A stretch of DNA of 64,000 bases from contig OY762224.2 of the NCBI GenBank assembly GCA_963665265.2, forward strand, positions 1,364,001 to 1,428,000, written 5' to 3'. Numbering within the stretch: position 1 is the first letter of the stretch; every line of letters starts with the position of its first letter. The notes under the pieces were generated by a model. The model did no database searches. It was not told the origin of the DNA and was given only the letters and a program-made list of their open reading frames with translations. A program made the translations under genes and the position numbers. Source of the stretch: CAXXHQ01 sp963665265 (GTDB lineage Bacteria > Planctomycetota > Planctomycetia > Pirellulales > Thermoguttaceae). Positions 45,615 to 53,488 of this stretch are shown here, piece by piece.

Positions 45615-45881
45615 ATGAATCGTAACCATTACATGATCCTGGGGACGGTTCTGCTTCTTCTGGGCATCACGATCTTCAAGGTGGATAACCTGACGTTTAC
45701 GGAGGAATCCACGAAATTCGTGGCGCAGCAAATAGGGGCGGCGTCCGAGGAAGGCTTCCTGAGCGTCGCCCCGACGCCGAAGAAGACCATTGCCATCCCG
45801 CCCTGGCTTCGATTTTCGCTGATGAGCGTCGGTGCAATCCTGATGTTGCATGCGATGGGAATGTCGAAGCCAAGCGGCTAA
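45615..45881 (+). CDS. two-helix membrane protein
   Basis: 88 residues with AGGAGG before the ATG. Two hydrophobic helices, residues 6-25 and about 67-83, joined by a polar loop of about 40 residues that ends in a Pro-rich stretch. Its layout mirrors the protein at 47176-47424. First gene of the plus-strand chain at 45.6-49.4 kb. Confidence 0.6.
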   Translation: MNRNHYMILGTVLLLLGITIFKVDNLTFTEESTKFVAQQIGAASEEGFLSVAPTPKKTIAIPPWLRFSLMSVGAILMLHAMGMSKPSG

Positions 45882-45963
45882 TCATATCGGTTGACGTCGG
45901 CCGACCGTTTCGACGGACATTTCCGCAAGATCGCGGAACCCTTTAGCTCAATGGAGAATTGCG

Positions 45964-46608
45964 ATGCGATGCTTCCAAGCGTTGACCGCGATCGCGGTCC
46001 TGATATGTACGACGCCGACTTGGGGAGAAAACAATCTCCCGCCTGCGCCAAAGAACTCGGTTATTGTTTTCAGGGGCAATCAGACGCCGGCTAAGCTGAC
46101 GGTGGAGGTCGCGGACATCGTCAAGGACGCGGGCGAGACGCCGTCGGTCTGCTCCACGGTCCAAGATTCGCCGTTGCCGTCAGTATCGGGCAAGGTCGAA
46201 TCCGCGGCGCTGCCGCCAGTCTGCAAGTCGCAGAAATCTCGCTGCTGCAAACCGATTCAGCCAGTAAAGTTTTTAGCCAATGAGTTTCTGCGTAAACCCG
46301 TCTACGCCGTCGAAAAGGCGATGAACGACGCCGAAGCCGAACGATTGCGCTGCGAGAAACGCCGACTGGAGAAACAAACTGAACGACTTGGGGATGAAGC
46401 GAAGCGGCTGACTGAAAAGGCGAGGAATGCGTGCCCGCATGATCTCCAAGTCAAGTGCATGCTGCTGAAGGAAGAGGCTGATTACGCCGCCGCAGTCAAT
46501 GACAACGCTCTCAGGCAGGCCCAGTTGGAATGCAAGCAGGCGGAATATTGCGAACAGAAAAGCAGACTCGAAGCCAAACATACTGAATTGTTTCCCTCTC
46601 ACGATTAA
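45964..46608 (+). CDS. secreted coiled-coil protein
   Basis: 214 residues. Signal peptide (about 22 residues, ending TWGE), a Pro/Ser/Val-rich segment with several Cys (CKSQKSRCCKP), then a long charged coiled coil from about 105 to the end with regularly spaced Cys. Envelope protein of unknown role. Confidence 0.65.
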   Translation: MRCFQALTAIAVLICTTPTWGENNLPPAPKNSVIVFRGNQTPAKLTVEVADIVKDAGETPSVCSTVQDSPLPSVSGKVESAALPPVCKSQKSRCCKPIQPVKFLANEFLRKPVYAVEKAMNDAEAERLRCEKRRLEKQTERLGDEAKRLTEKARNACPHDLQVKCMLLKEEADYAAAVNDNALRQAQLECKQAEYCEQKSRLEAKHTELFPSHD

Positions 46609-46637
46609 CGCGAGAAATTTCCTCCCCGTGTTGAAAG

Positions 46638-46669
46638 GAGAGCCGCCGGACGCCAGACCGGCGGCTCTC
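46638..46669 (+). terminator. strong GC hairpin
   Basis: Perfect 12-bp stem (46638-46649 with 46658-46669), 8-base loop, no T-run. It may attenuate or protect the transcript between the secreted protein gene and the next gene. Confidence 0.5.
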
Positions 46670-46683
46670 GTGCTAAGGGGGCG

Positions 46684-47001
46684 ATGATGGCGGCAGACAA
46701 AATGAAGACGTACCAGGTTGATTACTACGTTCACGGCGTTTGGAATCCCGGCAACATAGTGAAGATGGAGCCAAAGCATCTGAAGTATTACCTGGAGTTT
46801 CTCAACGGCGAAAGGCCGCTGGTTGCAGCTCGCGGCCGGGGAACGATCGCGAGGAAAAAGGATCGCTGTTTGCCGACTCGACTTCGTTGCATCGAGCCGG
46901 ATTGGAGTCAGGAAGACGGTTACTATGTGTTTAACGGCATGAGCCAGGAATACCTGAGCCTGGCCGTACACCCTCGCTTGATGCCGAAACGCCCGGAATA
47001 G
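46684..47001 (+). CDS. hypothetical protein before csrA
   Basis: 105 residues, soluble, mixed composition with Tyr-rich segments (YQVDYYVHGVW, GYYVFNGMSQEYL). Preceded by AAGGGGGCG. It ends 10 bases before csrA. No family recognised. Confidence 0.55.
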   Translation: MMAADKMKTYQVDYYVHGVWNPGNIVKMEPKHLKYYLEFLNGERPLVAARGRGTIARKKDRCLPTRLRCIEPDWSQEDGYYVFNGMSQEYLSLAVHPRLMPKRPE

Positions 47002-47011
47002 GAGACCAATC

Positions 47012-47179
47012 ATGCTCGTGTTGAGTCGAAAAAAGGGAGAGCGGATCGTCATCGACGAAACTGTGGTGGTCACGGTCATCGATGTTCGCGGAAACAAGGT
47101 CAAACTTGGAATCGAAGCGCCGGACGCGGTATCGGTTCATCGAGAAGAAGTGTCCAATGCAGTATCGGGGAAGTCATGA
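47012..47179 (+). CDS. csrA: carbon storage regulator CsrA
   Basis: 55 residues, MLVLSRKKGERIVID at the start and the strand pattern VTVIDVRGNKVKLGIEAP with the following VHREEV. CsrA is a dimeric RNA-binding protein that controls translation by binding GGA motifs in leaders. All RNA-contact positions at the N-terminus (LxLSRKxGE) and near VHRxEV are kept. TAGGAG precedes the ATG. Its stop overlaps the start of the next membrane-protein gene (ATGA). Location in a chain of small accessory genes suggests an extra, element-specific copy. Confidence 0.92.
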   Translation: MLVLSRKKGERIVIDETVVVTVIDVRGNKVKLGIEAPDAVSVHREEVSNAVSGKS

Positions 47180-47424
47180 TTAAGTCCATCTCGTTTGGAA
47201 CGGGGATATTCCTACTTGTCGTGGGATTGTCCCTCCACACGATCGACAGCTACACGGTGCGGCCAAGCGGCGCCGTTCAAGCAACGACTTGGTACGGGGC
47301 TATGCCGCCGACCGTTACGACGATCACTCCGGAGCCATGGAAACCCTGGGGCTATGCGGTAGCAGGAACGATCCTCATTCTTTGGACCTTCACCTTGCCG
47401 GCTCGACTGAAAGGGAAGGGATGA
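47176..47424 (+). CDS. two-helix membrane protein after csrA
   Basis: 82 residues: helix at 5-22, a Thr/Pro-rich loop, helix at about 57-75, basic end. Same plan as the gene at 45615. Coupled to csrA upstream and to the next gene downstream by 4-base overlaps. Confidence 0.6.
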   Translation: MIKSISFGTGIFLLVVGLSLHTIDSYTVRPSGAVQATTWYGAMPPTVTTITPEPWKPWGYAVAGTILILWTFTLPARLKGKG

Positions 47425-47957
47425 TGTTGGACCTGGAGGTATTCGATTTCGACGATCCCGAGCGTTGGCGGAAGGTTCAAGCCGTAGTCAACAAGCCGCT
47501 GGCCGCAAGGGCGCTGGCGGCAGGAATGAATGCGCGATGTCGGATGCAGGGAAAGAAATGGACGCCTGATGTTGGGCCTTGGCAACTCTCCGATCAGAAC
47601 AGCGTCAACTGGCCTGCCCTCCAGACTCTTTCGCCTGGACCGGATAGCCCGAACTGGTATCGCATCGCCGGCTACTGCCAGGCGATCGCTCCCTGGTGCG
47701 CGGCGATCGGCAAACTGATCTATCCTCACTATCGGTGGTTGGTCTGGTACAATCGCCATGTTCCCGAGTTCCAATGTCATTCAGCCGGGATGGGATTGCG
47801 AGAAGGACGGAGAAAGTCCATCGTCATTATGGACGTCCTTTGGGGACAACAGACGTTGATTCAAGGGAGTGAGTGGGTACTGATGAAACTCCTGGCGGCC
47901 CCCGAAGCCTTCGCTTTGACGGTGGAAGACGCCATCGAACATCTTGAGAGGCGATAA
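47421..47957 (+). CDS. planctomycete hypothetical protein, paralog of the 31.4-kb gene
   Basis: 178 residues from ATG 47421, with AAGGGAAGGG upstream; a longer frame from 47289 is unsupported because it overlaps the previous gene. Shares FDFDDPERW, LAARALAAGMNA, SPNWYRIAGYC, IAPWCAAIGKL, CHSAGMGLR and MDVL with the protein at 31350-31904. Soluble; conserved Trp/Cys/His suggest an active or metal site. Function unknown. Confidence 0.7.
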   Translation: MMLDLEVFDFDDPERWRKVQAVVNKPLAARALAAGMNARCRMQGKKWTPDVGPWQLSDQNSVNWPALQTLSPGPDSPNWYRIAGYCQAIAPWCAAIGKLIYPHYRWLVWYNRHVPEFQCHSAGMGLREGRRKSIVIMDVLWGQQTLIQGSEWVLMKLLAAPEAFALTVEDAIEHLERR

Positions 47958-48476
47958 AGGCGACTCCGTCACCTTCGCCGGTCGGAGGTTGACGGGCGTC
48001 GTCGAGCTTGCGACAGACGGCCGCTGGCGAGATGTCAAGGTAACCGCATCGTATAGATGTTACATCGCGTTTCCATCAACACGATCCACTTCGACGTGGG
48101 GCAGCCAGCCATCGTAATCCTCAAGCCTGACCTGATTCGCCTACTGGAGGATGCGTTCCAGAACACGATCCGCAACAACGCTTGACGGTTGCCGCCGAGC
48201 CAATGCCGTTTTTGGCGGCTTCGGCTCTCGCTGTATATTGAGAGAACATCAGCATTGACGCTTCCGATAGTTGTTGTTATAATAAGGGAAGCGAGGAGAT
48301 CAATCGGATGCGGTTTTGCGCGGCTCGTGATCTCGTGGATAAGGGCATTGAAGCCGCCCCGCATGTCCGCAGACCGTATCATTCACAGACTCAGAAGAGA
48401 TAGTTCCGAGATCGTGCTTCGCAAAGGTTGCATTGTGCTCGGGACGCCGTAACAAGACGGCCAACTGGATTTTAAG
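47958..48476. other. region with one short frame
   Basis: Apart from the 42-codon frame at 48057 no convincing gene is seen. A TTG-started frame overlapping the end of the paralog gene (to about 48118) has modest coding character. A GCCGCC/GGCGGC hairpin lies near 48190-48216. The minus-strand 115-codon frame is a shadow. Confidence 0.35.
48057..48185 (+). CDS. very small hypothetical protein
   Basis: 42 residues bounded by an in-frame stop just upstream, so the ATG is the only start. The sequence (FDVGQPAIVILKPDLIRLLEDAF) looks like a compact alpha/beta peptide. Same strand as neighbours; no ribosome site stands out. Confidence 0.35.
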   Translation: MLHRVSINTIHFDVGQPAIVILKPDLIRLLEDAFQNTIRNNA

Positions 48477-48989
48477 ATGGGCAAACGAGCGAAAATCATC
48501 AATGAGATCGAGAGGCGTATCGCCAAGTTGGCGGATCGGCCAGGGCAATGCCTCTACTACGCGCATCACACGGCGGCGACGTTGTGGAAGCATGGCTTTG
48601 AGGCCGTAATTCAAGCCGGTTCGCTGCAATGGCCGCGTATTCGTCCAGAAGAAGATGACGGCCAAGTCAATTCGCATTTTGCCTACATGTGGACGCCGCA
48701 CGATCCGGCAAGCGCTCTCGCCGCCGCCTTAGGCAACTTGCCGGAGATTCACGTGTGGGTAGGAATCCTTGATCGTCAGGAACTCGTGGACTTTTCAACT
48801 CGGCATCTGAAAACGGCTGCAACCGCTCGCGGCATGACCTGGACTGCGGCCGATCCGCCTCGGTACTTGTGGAGTCCAGGCGATCAGTTGCCGAATTGGG
48901 TTGTCTACGAGCCAAACCGCGAAGCCACGTTGTACGCCTGCAAAATTCTCCAGGAGTTGTTTAATTCCGTTTACCTGGTACGAAGATGA
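48477..48989 (+). CDS. Cys-His-Asp (papain/transglutaminase-like) protein
   Basis: 170 residues. Motif order fits a transglutaminase/NlpC-type cysteine enzyme: Cys in RPGQCLYYAHHTA (about 26) at a helix start, His in PEIHVWVGIL (about 93) and Asp in ELVDFSTRHL (about 105). No signal peptide, so it acts in the cytoplasm. Its stop overlaps the next gene (ATGA), which encodes a tail-anchored membrane protein. Substrate unknown; a protease, amidase or deamidase activity is possible. Confidence 0.55.
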   Translation: MGKRAKIINEIERRIAKLADRPGQCLYYAHHTAATLWKHGFEAVIQAGSLQWPRIRPEEDDGQVNSHFAYMWTPHDPASALAAALGNLPEIHVWVGILDRQELVDFSTRHLKTAATARGMTWTAADPPRYLWSPGDQLPNWVVYEPNREATLYACKILQELFNSVYLVRR

Positions 48990-49381
48990 TTCGCTACTTT
49001 CGGTGCGAGAACGGCTTTATCGGCGTTACGCCCCATTGTCCTCAAGGCATGCAAGGACTCGTCTACGTCGGACGCGGACCGCTACCGGGAAAAGGAATCG
49101 AAAGCGTATGCAAGCAGGGATACGCCAGAAATCAACTGCAAAAGCTTCCGCGAATTCACGCCGAGGAAGTTCCTGAAGCTTGGTTTGAGGCGATCGGATT
49201 GGAGAAACGCTCTATGTCAGAGCCTCGGACCGTTGAACTCGTCATTCAGCTTCCTTGGGAAGGACGCAAAAAGAAGTCCGGTCACCGACGATATCGGCAA
49301 GAGCAACTACGGTTCTGGCTTGCTTTAGCGATCGGAGTGACGGTTGCGTGGTATATTGTGTTCGTGTGGCAATATCGGTAG
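48986..49381 (+). CDS. tail-anchored membrane protein
   Basis: 131 residues: soluble N-terminal part with Gly/Pro-rich start (HCPQGMQGLVYVGRGP), basic middle (EGRKKKSGHRRYRQ), one C-terminal membrane helix (about 108-127). Overlaps the Cys-His-Asp gene by 4 bases, so probably a functional pair. Confidence 0.55.
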   Translation: MIRYFRCENGFIGVTPHCPQGMQGLVYVGRGPLPGKGIESVCKQGYARNQLQKLPRIHAEEVPEAWFEAIGLEKRSMSEPRTVELVIQLPWEGRKKKSGHRRYRQEQLRFWLALAIGVTVAWYIVFVWQYR

Positions 49382-49592
49382 GCTGGCTCTGCAACTTTCA
49401 AGGGTTGGCGGTGAGGCAGCGCATTCACACTCAAACGCATTGCAATGCCGTGCATTTTTCGGATGCGGATTGGAGCCGAGTCTGATTCGTATTTTGGTTC
49501 GCGGGACGACATATTTGCGTTAAGTCGAAATCCACATTCGATTCGTTTAGGGGCGTCCCCTCGCGGCGCTTAGGGGCGCCCACTGAATGCGC

Positions 49593-49651
49593 TTAGGGCT
49601 TTCGACCGCAGTGCAAAGGCTCCTGACGAACGCACTTTAGAAAGCCCTTTT
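49593..49651 (+). terminator. hairpin with T-tract, long loop
   Basis: AGGGCTTTC (49593-49601) pairs with GAAAGCCCT at 49638-49646 followed by T5; an inner GCAGTGC/GCACT pairing shortens the loop. Intrinsic terminator or the end of a small RNA. Confidence 0.5.
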
Positions 49652-50165
49652 TATCAATCTATCGTCCTGGTAGTGATTGCCAGCAAACCAGAATGCCCAC
49701 GCGACTCCCGCGTGAACCTTCATAAACATTGAGAATTGCCCGCGATATGACGCTGTAAGTCTCGAAAAACGCATGATCCGACATTGGGGCGTTTGGTAGC
49801 CATAAGCCTTCGAGTCCAGTCCTCGAACAGGGGCCGCTCGGAGAAGCCGGAGTCAGAGAAGGAATCGGCACATACGACTTGGATTCAGCACGACCGCATC
49901 TGTCGAAAGCGTCGTAAACTGGGGCTGGCGATTCATGCCCGATTTCGTCTTTGTTCCGAGAGCGCGGCGTCGAGAGCTCTTGAATGGAGCGATGGCAGCC
50001 GCTCAGCGTTGCGATCGGCATGCCGCAAAGGAACTAGGGAGACGCTCATCGTCGATCGGCGACCACCGGAAGGCGTTACTTGACTGGCGATCTCGGTAGT
50101 TCCGTGATATCTCGGCGGTGACATGCGAGAGGAGGCCGTGCAACGCCAATCGGTTTCAGGTTAAG

Positions 50166-50356
50166 ATTCGAGCGATTCTGGTTCTGGCGATCATGGTTAG
50201 GATTTTTGTACCTCGCGCGTCACGGTTAGAAATTTGTCTCTCGTGCGTCATGGTTAGATGATCTTGGACGCATGCCGGTCGCGCGGGCTGGGGCCTTGCG
50301 CGATGGATTGATCGACTGCGATCGCAATGTCCTGCGAAATTAGAATCGCTCGAATT
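50166..50356. repeat. inverted arms enclosing three direct repeats
   Basis: A 14-bp perfect inverted repeat (50166-50179 and 50343-50356) flanks three direct repeats of TCAYGGTTAGR starting at 50191, 50220 and 50248 (spacing 29 and 28). Regular repeat spacing beside an AT-poor region is iteron-like, but the spacing is not an exact multiple of 11. Confidence 0.45.
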
Positions 50357-50448
50357 GTCAAAGAGCCTTTACCCGCGCTTGCGAGCGGGAGTCTTCCGGT
50401 CGGGAGTCGCCCGGCCCTCATGACGAAAATTGCATCGCCGCTATCTTA

Positions 50449-50520
50449 ATTCTATATCAATGCTGGCGTCCTGTCAAGTTAAATTATTTAATTGACAGGA
50501 CGCCAGCATCGTAACACTAT
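50449..50520. promoter_or_regulatory. divergent promoter pair in an 18-bp palindrome
   Basis: Perfect inverted arms at 50460-50477 and 50492-50509, each TTGACAGGACGCCAGCAT read outward. Rightward: -35 TTGACA 50492-50497, 17-nt spacer, weak -10 CACTAT. Leftward: -35 at 50477-50472, 17-nt spacer, -10 TAGAAT at 50454-50449. The CGCCAGCAT core falls inside the spacer, a classic repressor position. Confidence 0.75.
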
Positions 50521-50585
50521 TGAGAAAGAACCAGCCGTCGTTCCGACCATGCACTTCCGTCTTGCAGCTTAGGAGACCTCCAGCC

Positions 50586-51064
50586 ATGAAAACCCCGCGA
50601 TACGATGCAGACCAAGCGCCTATCTGTCAGGTTGGCATGGGAGTAGAAGCTGCGCGGCTGAACGGATACAAGCACGGCTTTCAGGGCGTAGAATCCGTGG
50701 CCTATGCACGCTTCCGTTCGGAAGCGAGGAAAATAGGGCTTGGCATGAGGGGTTCGGCGAAGGGGAAGCGGACGCCGGTCTTCTCGCTTACCGCGCGTTC
50801 GTCCGAGTAGGTGCGGCCGAATACGGCAATGCGATTATGCGACGGGTCGCCGACGAATACGCGACGCTATGCGATAAACGCCCATTGATCGTCAAGGTAA
50901 ATGAACATGGCGGGTGGTCTCTTTCCTATCTGTACGGCGCGCCCGGAATTGACGACGGCACGATATGCGGAACCGCCAATGACGCCGCCTGCTTGCCCCA
51001 GGCTGTCATCGAGTTCGTCAAAAGCGTCAACGCCGTAGCGACTATTGAGGACATTTCCCGATGA
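50586..51064 (+). pseudogene. frameshifted hypothetical gene
   Basis: Start ATG 50586 with AGGAG upstream. The first reading frame (VGMGVEAARLNGYKHGF) runs to about 50725 and then loses coding character, while another frame gains it (AWHEGFGEGEADAGLLAYRA) and continues to 51064. One net frameshift near 50715-50730 would join them into a protein of about 159 residues. Either a sequencing error or an inactivated gene. Function unknown. Confidence 0.5.
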
Positions 51065-51222
51065 AGCTAATCGTCAAGCGACTCAGGAAGAAGCCGGCCG
51101 TCGAAATCGCCGTAACGGAGATTGCGTCCATCGGCCCTTTGCTGGACTGGACCGGTCCGACGAAATCTCTGACGTGGGAGAAACTGAATCGGGCCCCGAC
51201 ATCGCCCAAGAGGATTTCCTGA
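51061..51222 (+). CDS. small basic protein, possibly frameshifted
   Basis: 53 residues, ATG overlapping the preceding stop. It begins MKLIVKRLRKKPAVEIAV. After LLDWTG another frame continues with good coding character (GPDIAQEDFLTTRTKNIADF) to 51257, so a second frameshift near 51150 is suspected. Confidence 0.4.
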   Translation: MKLIVKRLRKKPAVEIAVTEIASIGPLLDWTGPTKSLTWEKLNRAPTSPKRIS

Positions 51223-51271
51223 CGACGCGGACGAAGAACATCGCCGACTTCATCTAAATTAAAAATTTTAG

Positions 51272-51300
51272 TTGACAGAACGCCAGCATAGAGGCATAAT
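51272..51300 (+). promoter_or_regulatory. promoter with CGCCAGCAT operator
   Basis: TTGACA 51272-51277, 17-nt spacer carrying ACGCCAGCAT, CATAAT 51295-51300. Drives the DUF932-type gene and the small-gene operon. Confidence 0.8.
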
Positions 51301-51347
51301 AGAGTAGTTGAGCAATTCAAGCCATCACATCTTTGGAGTTCGCAACC

Positions 51348-52073
51348 ATGAGTAACCTTTGCCTTCACCGTGGCGCAACCGTGATCGAAATGGAACAACT
51401 TCACAACGTCGCATTGCCCGACGCGACCGCGACCTGGACTCCCGTAGCCCACGACAAGTTGGTTAATTCGGTTAAAGGCGCGCTGGTCGCCAGCGGCGCC
51501 AAAATCGTCAAAGAAGAACACGCGATTTATCAAGGCGGCGACCGCTACTTCGGTTTGCTGCATCTTGGGGAGAACAACGACGGCGGGAATACCGTAATCG
51601 GGATTCGCAATTCGCACGACAAGACTTTTCCCGCCGGTTTGAGCCTGGGAAACCACGTTTTCGTATGCGACAACCTTTCGTTTTGCGGCGACGTAGTGGT
51701 GGCCCGGAAGCATACCCGATTCATTAACCGTGACTTGGACCGCTTGATCTACGCCGCCGTGGGGAAGCTGACCGACCTCCGCGTGAAGCAAGTGGCCCGG
51801 TTTGACGCCTACAAGGCGAGCGAGCTTTCCGACGTAGAAGCCCACGACCTGATGATACGGGCCTTGCTTGCCAAGGTGGTGAGCGGGGAAGCCATTTCCA
51901 AGGTGGTCGAAGAATGGCGGAAGCCCGCCCATGAAGACTTTACGCCACGGAACGTCTGGTCGCTTTTCAACGACTTCACCGAAGTGATGAAAGGAACCGC
52001 TCCTATGGCCGCCGTCAAACGCACTATGACGCTGCAAGGACTCTTGGACGCACATTGTCATCTGGCGGTCTAG
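51348..52073 (+). CDS. DUF932-type phage/plasmid protein
   Basis: 241 residues from ATG 51348 with GGAG upstream. It resembles the DUF932 phage/plasmid-like family, whose members are found on phages and plasmids next to recombination genes: GGDRYFGLLHLGENN, IGIRNSHDKTFPAGLSLGN and VFVCDNLSFCGDVVVARKHT are typical blocks. First gene after the promoter at 51272. Its presence is the best sign that 50-64 kb is a mobile element. The role is probably in DNA replication or recombination of the element. Confidence 0.75.
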   Translation: MSNLCLHRGATVIEMEQLHNVALPDATATWTPVAHDKLVNSVKGALVASGAKIVKEEHAIYQGGDRYFGLLHLGENNDGGNTVIGIRNSHDKTFPAGLSLGNHVFVCDNLSFCGDVVVARKHTRFINRDLDRLIYAAVGKLTDLRVKQVARFDAYKASELSDVEAHDLMIRALLAKVVSGEAISKVVEEWRKPAHEDFTPRNVWSLFNDFTEVMKGTAPMAAVKRTMTLQGLLDAHCHLAV

Positions 52074-52141
52074 TCCACGACTTCACCCCGGCCCGCCTGT
52101 ATCGGGCGGGCCGGGGCGATACCAATAAACAGGATGCGACC

Positions 52142-52312
52142 ATGAACAAGAGCGAAGCAATCGAAGGGGCCACCCGTGAACTAAAGTATCTGGCCTGCAA
52201 GTTGCAGTTGAAGGTTCGGCCGGGCCACGTTGAATACGTGAGCAAGACGAGCGCCGCCGCAATCATAGAAAGGATCATTACCGAGCTTTTGACGGACGGA
52301 ATGGCTGAGTGA
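52142..52312 (+). CDS. small hypothetical protein
   Basis: 56 residues, mostly helical (AIEGATRELKYLACKLQLKV). In the same operon as the DUF932 gene, 68 bases after it. Function unknown. Confidence 0.5.
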   Translation: MNKSEAIEGATRELKYLACKLQLKVRPGHVEYVSKTSAAAIIERIITELLTDGMAE

Positions 52313-52373
52313 AACCATGAACGTCAAATAGCTTGGGGCTGGCCACCCGAGTCTGTAAACCAGGAGACTCATT

Positions 52374-52844
52374 ATGTGCTGTTGCGACAAACCGACGATT
52401 AACGGACAGCCGGGCTACAAGTGGCAGCCAAACGACCTGCCCAGCATTCACCCCGCCTATCCGCCAACGTTGGGCGAACACGACACGTTGATTTATGACG
52501 AGCCGGGGCGATGTGGCGGAATAGATGCCCATTGCCACCATTTTCGCGTCGTAAGGGCTTGTCTTTCCCTATTCCTCTTAGTGCGGCACGGCGGGGGCGA
52601 TGAGCGTTTGCGATTGCATGATACGGCAAGCCTGAATGCGATTTTAGCGTCACTTAACTCCGATGCCAGGTATTGGTTGCTACATGCGATTTACTACGCC
52701 CACCACGACGGGGCGCAACATGCGCAGGAGGAAACGTCGCAACTATGGAGGCAGGCAGCGGCAGAGAAGCGAATCAAAACCAGGAAGCAACGTAAGACCG
52801 GAACAGTAAAGGTATGGATCGAACCGAAGGTCACTGCAAACTGA
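52374..52844 (+). CDS. Cys/His-rich hypothetical protein
   Basis: 156 residues. N-terminal CCCDKP and later HCHHFRVVR suggest metal binding; C-terminal half helical and basic (RIKTRKQRKTG). Preceded by CCAGGAGAC. Unknown function. Confidence 0.55.
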   Translation: MCCCDKPTINGQPGYKWQPNDLPSIHPAYPPTLGEHDTLIYDEPGRCGGIDAHCHHFRVVRACLSLFLLVRHGGGDERLRLHDTASLNAILASLNSDARYWLLHAIYYAHHDGAQHAQEETSQLWRQAAAEKRIKTRKQRKTGTVKVWIEPKVTAN

Positions 52845-52886
52845 CGGACAAACCGTAGGAGCGAGTTTTATCTTTGGAGAAAACGC

Positions 52887-53438
52887 ATGGCTGACAGAAT
52901 GGCTGCGGAAATCTGGATCGGGGGAAAACTGCCCCGTAGTCTACTGGAGGAATTTCCCATTTCCGACTTGAAAGTGGATTGGGACGAGACGCCTTTGAAC
53001 GCTTCATCGGAAGAGCAAATTTTGGCTTCCCGCGACGAGAGCAAGTTGTTGCACTTTGCCGATTGCGAAGCGGCATGGGGCGAGTTTGAAGAACTCGAAG
53101 GCTGGTTACGAGAGCATGAACTCCCGTTCAAACGTCGTTCGTCGGGAAAATACGATTACTTGCCGGAACTTGTGGAGTTCCGACCGGACCTATGCGAGGA
53201 AATCCAAACCATTACCACGGACGGCGGCGAACCGCTTATCAATAAAAGTGACCTAACTCCCATCCTCGGCAAGATGACGCGATTAAGCCGCTCCAATCGC
53301 CCGCTAAGCGTGCAAGTGCGGGCCTGGAAACGACTGGCCGACAAGTTGGTCAAACTGGCGCCGCCTGACTTGGCCCCGCTGCCGCCGTTTGAGATTGTCG
53401 ATGTTCGCTGCCGCTCTGCGGGCCGAAAGAAACGCTGA
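52887..53438 (+). CDS. acidic hypothetical protein
   Basis: 183 residues, acidic N-terminal two thirds (SLLEEFPISDLKVDWDE, EEFEELEGWLREHELPF-like), basic end (RCRSAGRKKR). No recognised motif. Member of the operon started at 51272. Confidence 0.55.
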   Translation: MADRMAAEIWIGGKLPRSLLEEFPISDLKVDWDETPLNASSEEQILASRDESKLLHFADCEAAWGEFEELEGWLREHELPFKRRSSGKYDYLPELVEFRPDLCEEIQTITTDGGEPLINKSDLTPILGKMTRLSRSNRPLSVQVRAWKRLADKLVKLAPPDLAPLPPFEIVDVRCRSAGRKKR

Positions 53439-53488
53439 TAACGAAGAGCATGTTGACGAATCGATTGAACGCTTACTAAAAGAGGAAT

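Larger units (their letters stand above)
49382..50448. other. 1-kb gene-free region with repeats and hairpins
   Basis: No credible gene. It holds two GCGCTTAGGG motifs (near 49568 and 49590), a hairpin-terminated segment (49593-49646), inverted arms 50166-50179 and 50343-50356, and three TCAYGGTTAGR repeats between them. It could be an origin-like or boundary region of the element that follows. Confidence 0.4.

Noticed and set aside
48035..48382. 115-codon minus-strand frame
   Set aside because: No coding character; plus-strand short frame at 48057 is the better candidate.
49659..50083. Overlapping frames on both strands of about 100-120 codons
   Set aside because: Neither has a ribosome site, motif or sensible composition.
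50191..50258. Possible CRISPR array from repeats spaced 28-29 bases
   Set aside because: Repeat unit is only about 11 nt and three copies; far too short for CRISPR repeats.
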